DNA of 64,000 nucleotides from Rhodanobacteraceae bacterium ZG21-1 (GTDB lineage: Bacteria > Pseudomonadota > Gammaproteobacteria > Xanthomonadales > Rhodanobacteraceae), in assembly GCA_021390615.1 (NCBI GenBank), contig JAJEJU010000019.1:55137-119136 (forward strand). Reading direction: 5' to 3'. The first letter of the stretch is position 1. Every line of letters starts with the position of its first letter. Below are positions 25,997 to 33,910 of the stretch, piece by piece. A program made the position numbers and the translations under genes. The notes beneath the pieces were generated by a model. That model was given only the letters and a program-made list of their open reading frames with translations. It had not been told where the DNA came from and did no database searches.

Positions 25997-27136
25997 TCAG
26001 TGCAGCGCGGTATCCGGCGCGCCCAGCCGGCCTTCCGCATCGAGCACGACCTGTCCCAGCGCATGCAGTTCCGCCGGGATGCCGTAGCGATCCGCCAGCG
26101 CCGCGACCAGGGCGCCCAGCGCCTGCGGCCGCAACGGATAGCCGTGGGCCAGCGCGCGTGCCTGGCCCTGCGCGACCGGCTGTGCCGCGGTGACCGCGAC
26201 GATGCCGAGGCCGGGCGCCTCGTGCGCGAACAGCCGGGGCCGGTCGTAGCCCGCTTCGGGAGCGGCGAGCACTTCCAGCAGATAGCTGTTGCCGGTCACC
26301 GCCGCATCGCTGGCCTCCTGCAGGGTCAGTGGCAGGCCATGCGCTTCCAGCAGGGCGGCATATTGGCGCAGCTCGAACACGATGCCGGCAAAGTCGTGCC
26401 GGCGCGTCGCGGCATCGCCGCCCTGCGCGGCCAGCCAGTGCGAAGGCGACTGCGCCTGCACGCCGCCCTCACCGTAACGCAGGGCCAGGCCGCGCGCGCT
26501 GAGTGTCTCTTCGCTGCGGTAAGGCGTCAGCAGGGCGCCTTCCAGCAAGGTCCACAGCGGCGCCAGATTGACGTGCTCGTACTGCACGCAGGTCAGCGCG
26601 AGCAGGTCGTTGCGGCTGAGGTAGCGCGCGTGCTCCAACTGCACGCCGAAGGTGCGCATCAGCCAGTCGGCGGTGCGCGCGCCGGCCTCGCCGCGTCCCA
26701 CCAGCTCGATCTCCAGCTGCGCGCCCAGGCTCTCGGCCAGCGCCGGTGGGGCCAGCAGGCTCCACGGCAGCAGACGCATCGGGCCGTCGGCATAGGCCGG
26801 GTCGGGCTGCAGGGTCGGCGCCGGCATGCGGCCTTCGTGGCTGCCGAAGGCCACCACGTTGTCGAGATGGCCGCGCGGCACGCGTCGCGCCAGCTCGTCC
26901 AGGGTGGCCCAGACCGGAAAGCCGGGGCGCAGCAGCTCGACCGTGTCGAACAGCGCCCCGGCCAGCGCCAGCCGGGCCTCGCCCACCTCGGGCAGCAGGC
27001 CGTGCAGGTCGGCCGCCATCAGGGCGGCCAGTTCGGCGGCCTCGTCGCGGCTGAGGCTGGTGCGTGCGGGCGTGGCGCCGGCCGACAGTTCCAGTGCGAG
27101 GACCGCGGGCAGGGCGTGCAGCGAAGAAGCTTCCAC
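25997..27136 (-). CDS. Hypothetical protein, family not recognised
   Basis: A 379-residue protein starting at GTG (GTGGAAGCT) with GGAA 7 nt upstream. No signal peptide or membrane helix is evident; the sequence is rich in Ala, Leu and Glu. Notable stretches are 'RDEAAELAALMAADLHGLLP' near residue 30, 'HLDNVVAFGSHEGRMPAP' near 93, 'ARYLSRNDLLALTCVQYEHV' near 175 and 'ALGALVAALADRYGIPAELH' near 345. The histidine and charged residues in these places do not form a motif that I can name. The gene has no operon partner and lies downstream of the pseudogene on the same strand. It is probably real because of its length, codon pattern and lack of a credible alternative frame. Confidence 0.6.
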   Translation of the reverse strand: MEASSLHALPAVLALELSAGATPARTSLSRDEAAELAALMAADLHGLLPEVGEARLALAGALFDTVELLRPGFPVWATLDELARRVPRGHLDNVVAFGSHEGRMPAPTLQPDPAYADGPMRLLPWSLLAPPALAESLGAQLEIELVGRGEAGARTADWLMRTFGVQLEHARYLSRNDLLALTCVQYEHVNLAPLWTLLEGALLTPYRSEETLSARGLALRYGEGGVQAQSPSHWLAAQGGDAATRRHDFAGIVFELRQYAALLEAHGLPLTLQEASDAAVTGNSYLLEVLAAPEAGYDRPRLFAHEAPGLGIVAVTAAQPVAQGQARALAHGYPLRPQALGALVAALADRYGIPAELHALGQVVLDAEGRLGAPDTALH

Positions 27137-27531
27137 CAGGGCATTCCGAATAGCGACAGACCAGTGATTTTAAGGCCTGCGGTGCGACCTGGAGTAGCTC
27201 TTGCCAGAGCAGCGAGGTTCGTCGGGCAGGCGCGGCCGGACCAAGCTTGCTGTTACATCGGGAGTTGGACGGGACTGCGACGGACGATGTCGCTGTCCGC
27301 TGGCCTGCCGGCATAACTCTTCGGGATGGCTGCACAGCCGTCCACGGCATCGCGCCGTGTCGACCTTGCGCGCGGCGGCCTGCGTCGCCGAAAGCAGCTC
27401 CGCATGGCGGCCAGAACCACGCGATCCGCCGCGAATGGCGTGACAAGCCCTGCATTTGCGCATTCGGGCTTTCGCCGTGGAGCGGGCCGGGTTAGCCTTG
27501 TGGACTCAGCATGTGACGGACTGTCCGGGCT
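27137..27531. other. 395-bp region without a supported gene
   Basis: The stretch between two divergent genes holds no ORF with family features. It contains one copy (27308-27331) of a 24-bp element that recurs on the far side of the thiolase gene at 29098-29121. Promoters for both neighbours are expected here but I cannot place them. Confidence 0.5.
27308..27331 (+). repeat. Direct repeat copy A flanking the thiolase gene
   Basis: Begins CCGGCATAACTC, then two variable bases, CGG, two variable bases and TGGCT. It matches 29098-29121 at 20 of 24 positions in the same orientation. Could be part of a dispersed intergenic repeat. Confidence 0.4.
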
Positions 27532-28815
27532 ATGGAAAATTCGCAAAAGCGCGTCGGCGTCATCGGCGGCGTCCGCATTCCCTTCTGCCGCAACAACACG
27601 GCGTACGCCGATGTCGGCAACTTCGGCATGTCGGTGAAGGTGCTGGGCGCGCTGGTCGAGCGCTACGGCCTGCACGGCGTCGAGCTGGGCGAAGTGGCCT
27701 TCGGCGCAGTCATCAAGCATTCCTCCGAATGGAACCTGGCCCGCGAGGCGCTGCTCTCCTCGGGCCTGGCGCCGACCACCCCGGGCATCACCACCGCGCG
27801 CGCCTGCGGCACCTCGCTCGACAACGCCATCATCATCGCCAACAAGATCGCCGCCGGGCAGATCGAGGCGGGTATCGCCGGCGGCACCGACACCACCAGC
27901 GACGTGCCGATCGTGTTTGGCGAGAAACTGCGCAAGCGCCTGCTGGCGGTGAATCGCGCCAAGACGCCGATGGAGCGATTGAAGTCCGCGCTGCGCGGCT
28001 TCTCGCTCAAGGAACTGAAGCCGTCCTTCCCGGGCGTGGCGGAGCCGCGCACCGGCATGTCGATGGGCGACCACTGCGAGAAGATGGCCAAGGAGTGGAA
28101 CATCGGCCGCGAGGCGCAGGACCAGCTGGCGCTGGACAGCCACCACAAGCTCGCCGCCGCCTACGACCGCGGCTTCTTCGACGACCTGCTGGTGCCGTTC
28201 CGCGGCTTGAAGCGCGACGGCTTCCTGCGTCCGGATACCACCCTGCAGAAACTGGCCACGCTGAAGCCGGCCTTCGACAAGAGCTCGGGCCAGGGCACCC
28301 TCACCGCCGGCAATTCCACCGGCCTGTCCGACGGCGCCGCGGCGGTGCTGCTGGCCAGCGATGCCTGGGCCGCCCAGCGCGGCCTGAAGATCCAGGCTTA
28401 TTTCCTCGATGCCGAGGTCGCCGCGGTCGACTTCGTGCACGGCGAAGGCCTGCTGATGGCGCCTACCGTGGCGGTGCCGCGCATGCTGGCGCGCCATGGC
28501 CTGACGCTGCAGGACTTCGACTACTACGAGATCCACGAGGCCTTCGCGGCGCAGGTGCTGTGCACTCTGCGCGCCTGGGAAAGCGCGGACTACTGCAAGA
28601 ACCGCCTGGGGCTGGACCAGCCGCTGGGCAGCATCGATCCGGCCAAGCTCAACGTGAACGGCTCCAGCCTCGCGGCGGGTCATCCGTTCGCCGCCACCGG
28701 CGCGCGCATCGTCGCCACCCTGGCCAAGATGCTGGAGCAGAAGGGTTCGGGCCGCGGCCTGATCTCGATCTGCACCGCGGGCGGCATGGGCGTGACGGCG
28801 ATCCTCGAGCGCTGA
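27532..28815 (+). CDS. Acetyl-CoA C-acyltransferase (thiolase), FadI-like
   Basis: Thiolase of 427 residues that cleaves 3-ketoacyl-CoA, or condenses acyl-CoAs. The nucleophile is in 'TARACGTSLDNAI' near residue 93, where most thiolases have a CxS motif; the His is in 'YYEIHEAFAAQ' near 340, and the second active-site Cys in 'SICTAGGMGVTAIL' near 415. 'NVNGSSLAAGHPFAATGAR' is the typical GHP loop. The length and the longer loop domain ('SALRGFSLKELKPSF') suit FadI/FadA-like degradative thiolases, but no FadJ-like partner is adjacent, so I give no symbol. It stands alone between repeat-bearing noncoding stretches. Confidence 0.88.
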   Translation: MENSQKRVGVIGGVRIPFCRNNTAYADVGNFGMSVKVLGALVERYGLHGVELGEVAFGAVIKHSSEWNLAREALLSSGLAPTTPGITTARACGTSLDNAIIIANKIAAGQIEAGIAGGTDTTSDVPIVFGEKLRKRLLAVNRAKTPMERLKSALRGFSLKELKPSFPGVAEPRTGMSMGDHCEKMAKEWNIGREAQDQLALDSHHKLAAAYDRGFFDDLLVPFRGLKRDGFLRPDTTLQKLATLKPAFDKSSGQGTLTAGNSTGLSDGAAAVLLASDAWAAQRGLKIQAYFLDAEVAAVDFVHGEGLLMAPTVAVPRMLARHGLTLQDFDYYEIHEAFAAQVLCTLRAWESADYCKNRLGLDQPLGSIDPAKLNVNGSSLAAGHPFAATGARIVATLAKMLEQKGSGRGLISICTAGGMGVTAILER

Positions 28816-29097
28816 GCGGGCCTTCGGGCGGCATGCCCGGAGGCGCGTTGCAGGTCTTCGGGCTGATCGGACGCTTCCGCGTGTGAGGTGGTTCAGTGCC
28901 GAACCTCGACCTTGGGATGGTTGCGCAGGAGTGCGGGTAGCGCGGGCTTGTCGGGGTTTCGCTGGCTTGCCGCTCAGCGAGTTCTCGTGGTGCTTTGCTG
29001 GCTTGCGATGTAGCGGAGCGATGACGGACGGTGCAGCCGCTCCGAGGGGCGTAGGCAGCCTGCCCGTGGTCGAGAACCGTGACCTGACGGAAATGGT

Positions 29098-29121
29098 CCG
29101 GCATAACTCGACGGAGTGGCT
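29098..29121 (+). repeat. Direct repeat copy B flanking the thiolase gene
   Basis: Begins CCGGCATAACTC like copy A and agrees with it at 20 of 24 positions. The pair brackets a 1.8-kb segment carrying the thiolase gene. Confidence 0.4.
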
Positions 29122-29212
29122 TGAGGTGCCCTTGCATGCTGGTGCGCCTGCAGCAGTGAGATTCCTGGGCAATGCTGGTTTTGGGTTCTGCTTCGGACCG
29201 AGTGATTCGCAG

Positions 29213-29373
29213 CCTGGCTCGCCTGCGACCGTAGTAGTCCCCGTGGGACGGCGGGCTTTCGGTCGCCTGCCGGCGCCCGAAACCTAAGCAAGGTTGCGAG
29301 AGCGACTGCGCGCTGGGAGGCGACCGAAAGCCCGCCGTCCCATAGGAACGCCCACGGTCGGAGGTGAGCCAGG
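29213..29373. repeat. Large imperfect inverted repeat (MITE/REP-like)
   Basis: Left arm 29213-29276 and right arm 29308-29373 are inverted copies about 65 bp long, separated by 31 bp. The inner 25 bp of each arm (29244-29268 and 29318-29342) are perfectly complementary, starting TGGGACGGCGGGCTTTCGGT on the plus strand. The outer parts are diverged but still alignable (CCTGGCTC ends). A small AACCT...AGGTT hairpin sits in the spacer. It encodes no transposase, and could fold into a long cruciform or RNA hairpin. Confidence 0.8.
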
Positions 29374-29452
29374 TCGCTCAATCTCAGCGGCTATTGCTCG
29401 CCGGAAGCGTCCCCTGCGACGCGAAAGCAGGGCGCCCATGTCGGCGCGGCGC

Positions 29453-29803
29453 TTAGCCTGCCTTCGTATTCCCTTGAGAACCGATCGAAGGGGCGTGGCT
29501 GGCCGAAACATGGTTGCTTGAGCCCTGCGATTGATGCAGCTTCCCAAAGAACGTCATCGCTCCCAGGCCGACTGCTGCGCTCAGCAGCAGGCCGAGGACG
29601 AATTCGGTATCGACGTATCCCACCCGGCGGATGAGCCATAGGTAGAAAAGGCCGAGCACCAAGGCAGCGAGGAAGAACACACCGAATCCTGCCGCCAGAT
29701 GCCACGAGCACGCGATGGCCACGCCAAACACCGAGCCCAGCATGGCCAGAAAGAGCACAGCCCAGCCCACGATGCCGATCAAAGAAGGCGTACGGATTTT
29801 CAC
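29453..29803 (-). CDS. Small multi-pass membrane protein, unknown function
   Basis: A 116-residue protein with three hydrophobic segments: 'LIGIVGWAVLFLAMLGSVFG' at about residues 9-28, 'GFGVFFLAALVLGLFYLWLI' at about 36-55, and 'FVLGLLLSAAVGLGAMTFFG' at about 68-87, then a serine/histidine-rich soluble tail. The start is set at a GTG (29803) because upstream codons lack hydrophobic or family character and GGGAG lies about 10 nt before it; it could be shorter. No family is recognised and no operon partner is seen. Confidence 0.5.
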   Translation of the reverse strand: MKIRTPSLIGIVGWAVLFLAMLGSVFGVAIACSWHLAAGFGVFFLAALVLGLFYLWLIRRVGYVDTEFVLGLLLSAAVGLGAMTFFGKLHQSQGSSNHVSASHAPSIGSQGNTKAG

Positions 29804-30185
29804 GAGAGGAAGGCTCCCTGACGGTGTCGTCTTGCCGATAGGCGCGCCTTGAAGGCGAGCAGGTCCTTGATCACCGAGGGCTCGATCATGCCTCTCGCTG
29901 CTCCCATCATGCCAGATCGGCCGAGTGATCGGATCGCCTTGCCGTCTGCGATCCCTGTGGTCGATGCAGGCTTGCGATGCCGTCGCCCGACTCCTGCCGA
30001 AATGCGTCCTTCGACTGACACCGGTCGACGATGCACTGGCAACCCGGCAAGCCGGTGAAACGCATAGACAGCAGAACCGAAGTCCGGTCAGGGCGGTGCG
30101 CCGAGCGCAACGGAATGCGCGCGGCTGAAATATCGGCCTCTGCCTGCGCATCGGCCGCGATCACCGCCGCCCGAAGCGGCAGCCC
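29804..30185. other. 382-bp region without a supported gene
   Basis: Between two minus-strand genes. Frames across it are short and lack homology or ribosome binding sites. One minus-strand stretch near 29820-29905 reads 'MIEPSVIKDLLAFKARLSAR', which could be a remnant of a coding sequence, but nothing supports a working gene. Confidence 0.4.
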
Positions 30186-32099
30186 TCAGAGAATGCCGTG
30201 CACGCCCGCGCCGAAGGCGGTGATGAAGCGGGTGTACAGCAGCTTGGGCGAGATCGCCACGTCGGGAAAGTCGCCCACCGGTTCGTAGCACTGGAAGAAA
30301 TCCGGATCGCTGGGGCGCATCGGCTGGCAGCCGGTCTTGAGCTGGTAGCTGGTGGCGTAGCGGAACGGCCACAGGTCGAAGATCGGCAACTCCTCGGAGA
30401 CGCCGCTGATGACCCGGTTGATGTCGGTGAGCGCGGGCACCGACGACTTGCGCGGCGCGATCACCCACGCGTTCTGCGGCAGGGTGGCGTCCAGGATCGA
30501 ATCGCGCAGCAGGTCGGCGAATTGCGCGTCGTAGACGATCACGCCGCCCTCGGTGTTGTAGTGGTCCGAGCGCGGGTCGAAGTTGTGCGTGCCGACCATG
30601 GCGATGTCGTCGTCGATCACGATCGACTTCGCGTGCAGGCCGAAGCGGCGACCCTCGCTGAGCAGCGGCGCGGGCTGGTTGCTGCGGCCGCGGCTGCCGA
30701 ACAAGCCCCGCGTTTCGGCGACGATGCGCCGGCGCTTGCCGCCCGCGGTGGTGGCGTTGCCGGCGTTGGGCAAGGCAGCGACCTCGTGCTCCTGCGGGCC
30801 GTCCTCGCTGGCCGAGGCGTTGTCCTCGGCCACGTCTTCCGCGTGCGGCTTCAGCTCGTAGATCTCGAAGCCGTAGCGGGTGAGGTAGCGTTGGCGGTGC
30901 TTGTAGGACAGCGCATAGACCGCGAAGGCGTCGGTGGAGGCCAGCGAATTGGTGGAGACCACCACGCGCGGCGGGTCCTTCTTCTTGTGCAGGCGCTCGA
31001 AGATTTTCTGCGCGCGCCGGCTCATCACCAGGTAAGGCGTCTGCAGCAGCACCTCGCGCTTGGCCCCGGCCACCATGCGCATCAGGTGCGCGGTGAATTC
31101 GCGCGCCTCGCGCTTCTGCGGGTCTTCGGTCTTGGCCGGCAGGTCGCTGAAATAGTCAACCGCGCCGGTCTGCATGCCGTCGGCGACCAGCTGATCCTGC
31201 AGCCAGTCCTGATCTTCCGCCTCGGCCTGCACGCGCGCGACACGCTCGGGATGGGCGTAGCGCGGCGCCGGCCAGTCGGGCCGCGCGCGGTCGCCGAGGA
31301 TGCGCTTGTTGACGTCGCGCAGGTGGGTCAGCGGCACGGCGCGGCGCTGGTTCCAGAACAGCAGGAAGCTATCGGCCATCTCGCGCGCGGCGGGGCCGCC
31401 GACCATCACGTCGCGGTCCAGGTAGTCGAACTCGCCGTCCCAGTTGAAGTAGCGGTCCTGGTAATTGCGCCCGCCGGTGATGCCGATGCTGTCGTCCACC
31501 AGCAGCAGCTTGTTGTGCATGCGCTGGTTGAAGCGCAGGAAGCAGCAGGCGATGCCGGCGGCGAATTCCAGCGGCGAGGTGTGCGCCTTGTGGAAGGTCG
31601 GGTTGTACAACCGCACCTGCAGGTTGTCGTGCACGCGCGACAGGCGGTCCAGCAGCACCGGATCGTCGAAGGAGAACAGCTGGTCGGCGAGGATGCGTAC
31701 CTGCACGCCGCGCCGCGCCGCCTGCACCAGTTCCTGCAGGATCAGCTGGCCGGCGTCGTCCTCGTCCCAGATGTAGGTCTGCACGTCGATGCTGCGGCGC
31801 GCCGCGCGGATCAGGTTGATCCGCGCCACCAGCGCCGCCTCGCTGTCGTCCAGCAGGGTGACCACGTGCACCGGCTGCGGCAGGGTCGACACCGCCAGCG
31901 CCTGGTCGGCCGCCTCCAGCAAGGGCGAAGCCAGCGCGCAATGGTCCTCGCGCACGCAGGTCAGCTGGCGATCGACACTGGTCGCCACGATGGCGTCGGC
32001 GCGGCGGATCTTGGCCGGCGACACGGTGCAGCCCTGCAGCAGGCCTGCAGCGAGCAACAAGGGGACGGCAAGCCGGCGCAGCGACATGGCGGGCATCAT
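30186..32099 (-). CDS. Phospholipase D-family lipoprotein (cardiolipin synthase ClsC-like)
   Basis: A 637-residue protein with two HKD phospholipase D motifs: 'HNKLLLVDDSIGITGGRN' near residue 195 and 'HAKSIVIDDDIAMVGTHNFD' near 495. This pair forms one active site used by cardiolipin synthases and related phosphatidyltransferases. A signal peptide ends in a lipobox LLQGC (Cys24, or Cys20 from the second start), so it is probably an envelope lipoprotein. A charged, low-complexity insert (about 430-480) separates the two halves. The first ATG (32099) and a third Met (32087, MSLRRL) are both possible starts; neither has a clear ribosome binding site. ClsC-type enzymes make cardiolipin from phosphatidylglycerol and phosphatidylethanolamine. 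That activity is inferred. Confidence 0.85.
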   Translation of the reverse strand: MMPAMSLRRLAVPLLLAAGLLQGCTVSPAKIRRADAIVATSVDRQLTCVREDHCALASPLLEAADQALAVSTLPQPVHVVTLLDDSEAALVARINLIRAARRSIDVQTYIWDEDDAGQLILQELVQAARRGVQVRILADQLFSFDDPVLLDRLSRVHDNLQVRLYNPTFHKAHTSPLEFAAGIACCFLRFNQRMHNKLLLVDDSIGITGGRNYQDRYFNWDGEFDYLDRDVMVGGPAAREMADSFLLFWNQRRAVPLTHLRDVNKRILGDRARPDWPAPRYAHPERVARVQAEAEDQDWLQDQLVADGMQTGAVDYFSDLPAKTEDPQKREAREFTAHLMRMVAGAKREVLLQTPYLVMSRRAQKIFERLHKKKDPPRVVVSTNSLASTDAFAVYALSYKHRQRYLTRYGFEIYELKPHAEDVAEDNASASEDGPQEHEVAALPNAGNATTAGGKRRRIVAETRGLFGSRGRSNQPAPLLSEGRRFGLHAKSIVIDDDIAMVGTHNFDPRSDHYNTEGGVIVYDAQFADLLRDSILDATLPQNAWVIAPRKSSVPALTDINRVISGVSEELPIFDLWPFRYATSYQLKTGCQPMRPSDPDFFQCYEPVGDFPDVAISPKLLYTRFITAFGAGVHGIL

Positions 32100-32108
32100 A
32101 GGGGTGGT

Positions 32109-32684
32109 TCAGCGCAACGCGGTGGCGAGCGCGATCTCCAGATTCAGGTCGACCCGGTTCGACAGCGCGCCGCGGTAGCCGTTCATGGCGAAGTCGTCGC
32201 GCTGCAGGCTGCCGCGCAGCTCGAAGCGGCAATCCTGCGGCAGCTCCAGGGTGCAGCGCGACGGTTGCAGCTCGAAGCTGATCGGCCGCACCATGCCGCG
32301 CATGCTCAGCCGGCCGGTGAGGTTGCCGCCGCTGGCCAGCGCCGCCGGCGAGATCGGGTCGGAAACGAAGTGGATGTCCGGATAGCGGTCGGCGTCGAAG
32401 AAGTCCGGGCCGAGCAGCCAGCGCCGCGTGCGCGCCGAATCCACCTCCACGCTGGCCAGGGCGATGCTGGCGTCGACTATCAGGGTGTGCGGCGTCGTGC
32501 CCGGCAGCAGCACGCCGGCGATGTGGCGGAAGCGCCCGCCGATGGTGTGCAGCCAGAACAGACGCACGCCGAAACTGGCCTGCGAACGTTCGCTGTCGAT
32601 CCGGTAGCCGATCGCTTCCGCGGCGGCGGCGATCGGTGCGAGCAGGGCCAGCAGCAGCAGCAGCCGGCCGGCATGTCGTCTCAG
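32109..32684 (-). CDS. YceI-family periplasmic protein, apparent CTG start
   Basis: A 191-residue lipocalin-like YceI protein: 'YRIDSERSQASFGVRLFWLH' just after the signal peptide, 'VDASIALASVEVDSARTRRW' in the middle and 'FFDADRYPDIHFVSD' near residue 95. Members bind long-chain isoprenoid or amphipathic molecules in the periplasm. The signal peptide 'RRHAGRLLLLLALLAPIAAA' begins directly after a CTG at 32684-32682 that overlaps the phosphatase TGA as CTGA. No in-frame ATG, GTG or TTG is found near this position, so I take CTG as the probable start, reached by translational coupling. A sequencing change at an ATGA is the alternative. Confidence 0.8.
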   Translation of the reverse strand: MRRHAGRLLLLLALLAPIAAAAEAIGYRIDSERSQASFGVRLFWLHTIGGRFRHIAGVLLPGTTPHTLIVDASIALASVEVDSARTRRWLLGPDFFDADRYPDIHFVSDPISPAALASGGNLTGRLSMRGMVRPISFELQPSRCTLELPQDCRFELRGSLQRDDFAMNGYRGALSNRVDLNLEIALATALR

Positions 32685-33151
32685 GGTGACCAGAAGGCAT
32701 CCAGCCGGGCGCTGCCCGGTTCCAGCGCGCCGTTCAGGTGCAGCACCGCCAGTCCGCCCGGGGGCATGCCGCGGAATTCGTCGGAGCGGCCCTCGACCAG
32801 CAGCGCCACCAGGCGCTCGATGCCGGGATTGTGGCCGACCAGCAGCAAGGTGCCGGCATCGCCGTGCTGGTCGAGCAGGGCCAGCAGCTCGCCCGGCGTG
32901 GCCTCGTAGATTTCCGGGGCCGACTGCGGCGCGGGCGGCTGTTCCAGTTCGGCCAGCGCCAGCGCCGCGGTGGCGCGCGTGCGCTCGGACGGCGAGCACA
33001 GCACGCGGTCCGGCAGCAGGCCGTGCGAGGCCAACCAGCGGCCGGCCGCATGCGCTTCCTGCTCGCCGCGTTCGCTCAGGGGCCGGGCCGCGTCGTCGCC
33101 GTCGTGCTTCGGCAGGGCTTCGGCATGGCGCAGCAGGATCAGTTCATGCAT
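32681..33151 (-). CDS. SixA-like phosphohistidine phosphatase
   Basis: Histidine phosphatase superfamily member of 156 residues. The catalytic 'LILLRHAEA' is at residues 4-12 (RHA motif), with 'LCSPSERTRATAALALAE' near 51 and the second catalytic His in 'LLVGHNPGIERL' near 106. SixA dephosphorylates phosphohistidine on HPt domains or PTS-type proteins. Its short length matches SixA rather than phosphoglycerate mutases. Its stop overlaps the YceI start. The partner protein here is unknown. Confidence 0.85.
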   Translation of the reverse strand: MHELILLRHAEALPKHDGDDAARPLSERGEQEAHAAGRWLASHGLLPDRVLCSPSERTRATAALALAELEQPPAPQSAPEIYEATPGELLALLDQHGDAGTLLLVGHNPGIERLVALLVEGRSDEFRGMPPGGLAVLHLNGALEPGSARLDAFWSP

Positions 33152-33197
33152 GAGAAAGGGCTCCAGGCGGTGGGTTCTGGCGGATGTCGGTGCGATG

Positions 33198-33830
33198 TCA
33201 TTGCTGGCGTTTGATCCAGCGCAGCAGCGGCGCCCAGTCCTGCTGGTGGTTGCGCACCTGCTCCGAGGCGTAGTCGAAGATGCCCTTGCCGAGGCTGGTC
33301 AGCAGCACGTAGGCCTGGCTGTCGCGCAGCTGCGCCACCACCGGGAACGGCGCCTGCGCGGCGAGCTGTTCCACCGCGTCCTGGCTGGCATGGGTCCACG
33401 GTTTCAGGCGATTGGCGACCAGGGCCACCGGCAGCTTGCCGCGCTTGATCCGGGCCACGCCCTGCAGGTGCTCGAGGAAGCCCAGCGTGGCGGCCAGGTC
33501 GAACGACGACGGCAGCACCGGCACCAGCAGCACGTCGGCGGTTTCCAGGTAAGGCTCCAGTTCTCGCTCGGTCACTCCGGCGGGGGTGTCGACCAGCACG
33601 CGCTGGGTGTCCGGCGGCAGCGAGGACAGCGCCTTGCGCCCGCCCGGCAGGCCGAGCACGCCCGGCACATTGTCCGGGCGCAGGCCGGCCCAGCGCAGGC
33701 TGGAGCCCTGGCGGTCGGCGTCGACGATCGCGGTGTGCTTGCCCTGTTGCGACCAGTGCGAGGCGAGCTGGGTTGCCACCGTACTCTTGCCACAACCGCC
33801 CTTGCTGCTTGCCACCAGTACCGTAAGCAT
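33198..33830 (-). CDS. ParA/MinD-like ATPase
   Basis: A 210-residue Walker ATPase with deviant Walker A 'SKGGCGKST' at residues 9-17, 'AIVDADRQGSSLRWAGLR' and Walker B 'VLVDTPAGV'. It is shorter than chromosomal ParA and lacks a DNA-binding N-terminus, resembling the small ParA/MipZ-type ATPases that position plasmids, chemoreceptors or other cargo. It has no adjacent ParB or cargo gene, unlike the parAB pair at 22144. It sits downstream of a secreted protein gene and upstream of the phosphatase-YceI-PLD series on the same strand. Confidence 0.85.
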   Translation of the reverse strand: MLTVLVASSKGGCGKSTVATQLASHWSQQGKHTAIVDADRQGSSLRWAGLRPDNVPGVLGLPGGRKALSSLPPDTQRVLVDTPAGVTERELEPYLETADVLLVPVLPSSFDLAATLGFLEHLQGVARIKRGKLPVALVANRLKPWTHASQDAVEQLAAQAPFPVVAQLRDSQAYVLLTSLGKGIFDYASEQVRNHQQDWAPLLRWIKRQQ

Positions 33831-33910
33831 GGCGCGCTCCGTCTGTCCCTGGGTGCGGCCAAGCCTACACAGGGACGTGGCAACTGAAAACAGTTGGCGC
33901 TACGGAGCGC

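Larger units (their letters stand above)
28816..29452. other. 637-bp repeat-bearing noncoding region
   Basis: No ORF here has coding character; frames on both strands are the products of repeats. It contains the second copy of the 24-bp direct repeat (29098-29121) and a large imperfect inverted repeat (29213-29373). Its composition resembles the short-repeat intergenic DNA common in Xanthomonadales genomes. Confidence 0.6.

Noticed and set aside
25261-26064. Minus-strand frames over the GT fragment and DUF1697
   Set aside because: Only the 214-bp part has homology; the rest is antisense to DUF1697 and shows no start or domain.
28883-29287. Plus-strand frame of 134 codons in noncoding DNA
   Set aside because: Its end is made of the inverted-repeat arm (GRRAFGRLPA), the same peptide that appears on the opposite strand from the other arm, so it is repeat-derived.
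30198-32909. A 903-codon open frame on the plus strand across the PLD and YceI genes
   Set aside because: It is antisense to genes with clear HKD and YceI motifs, and has no family features; it arises from GC-rich codon bias.
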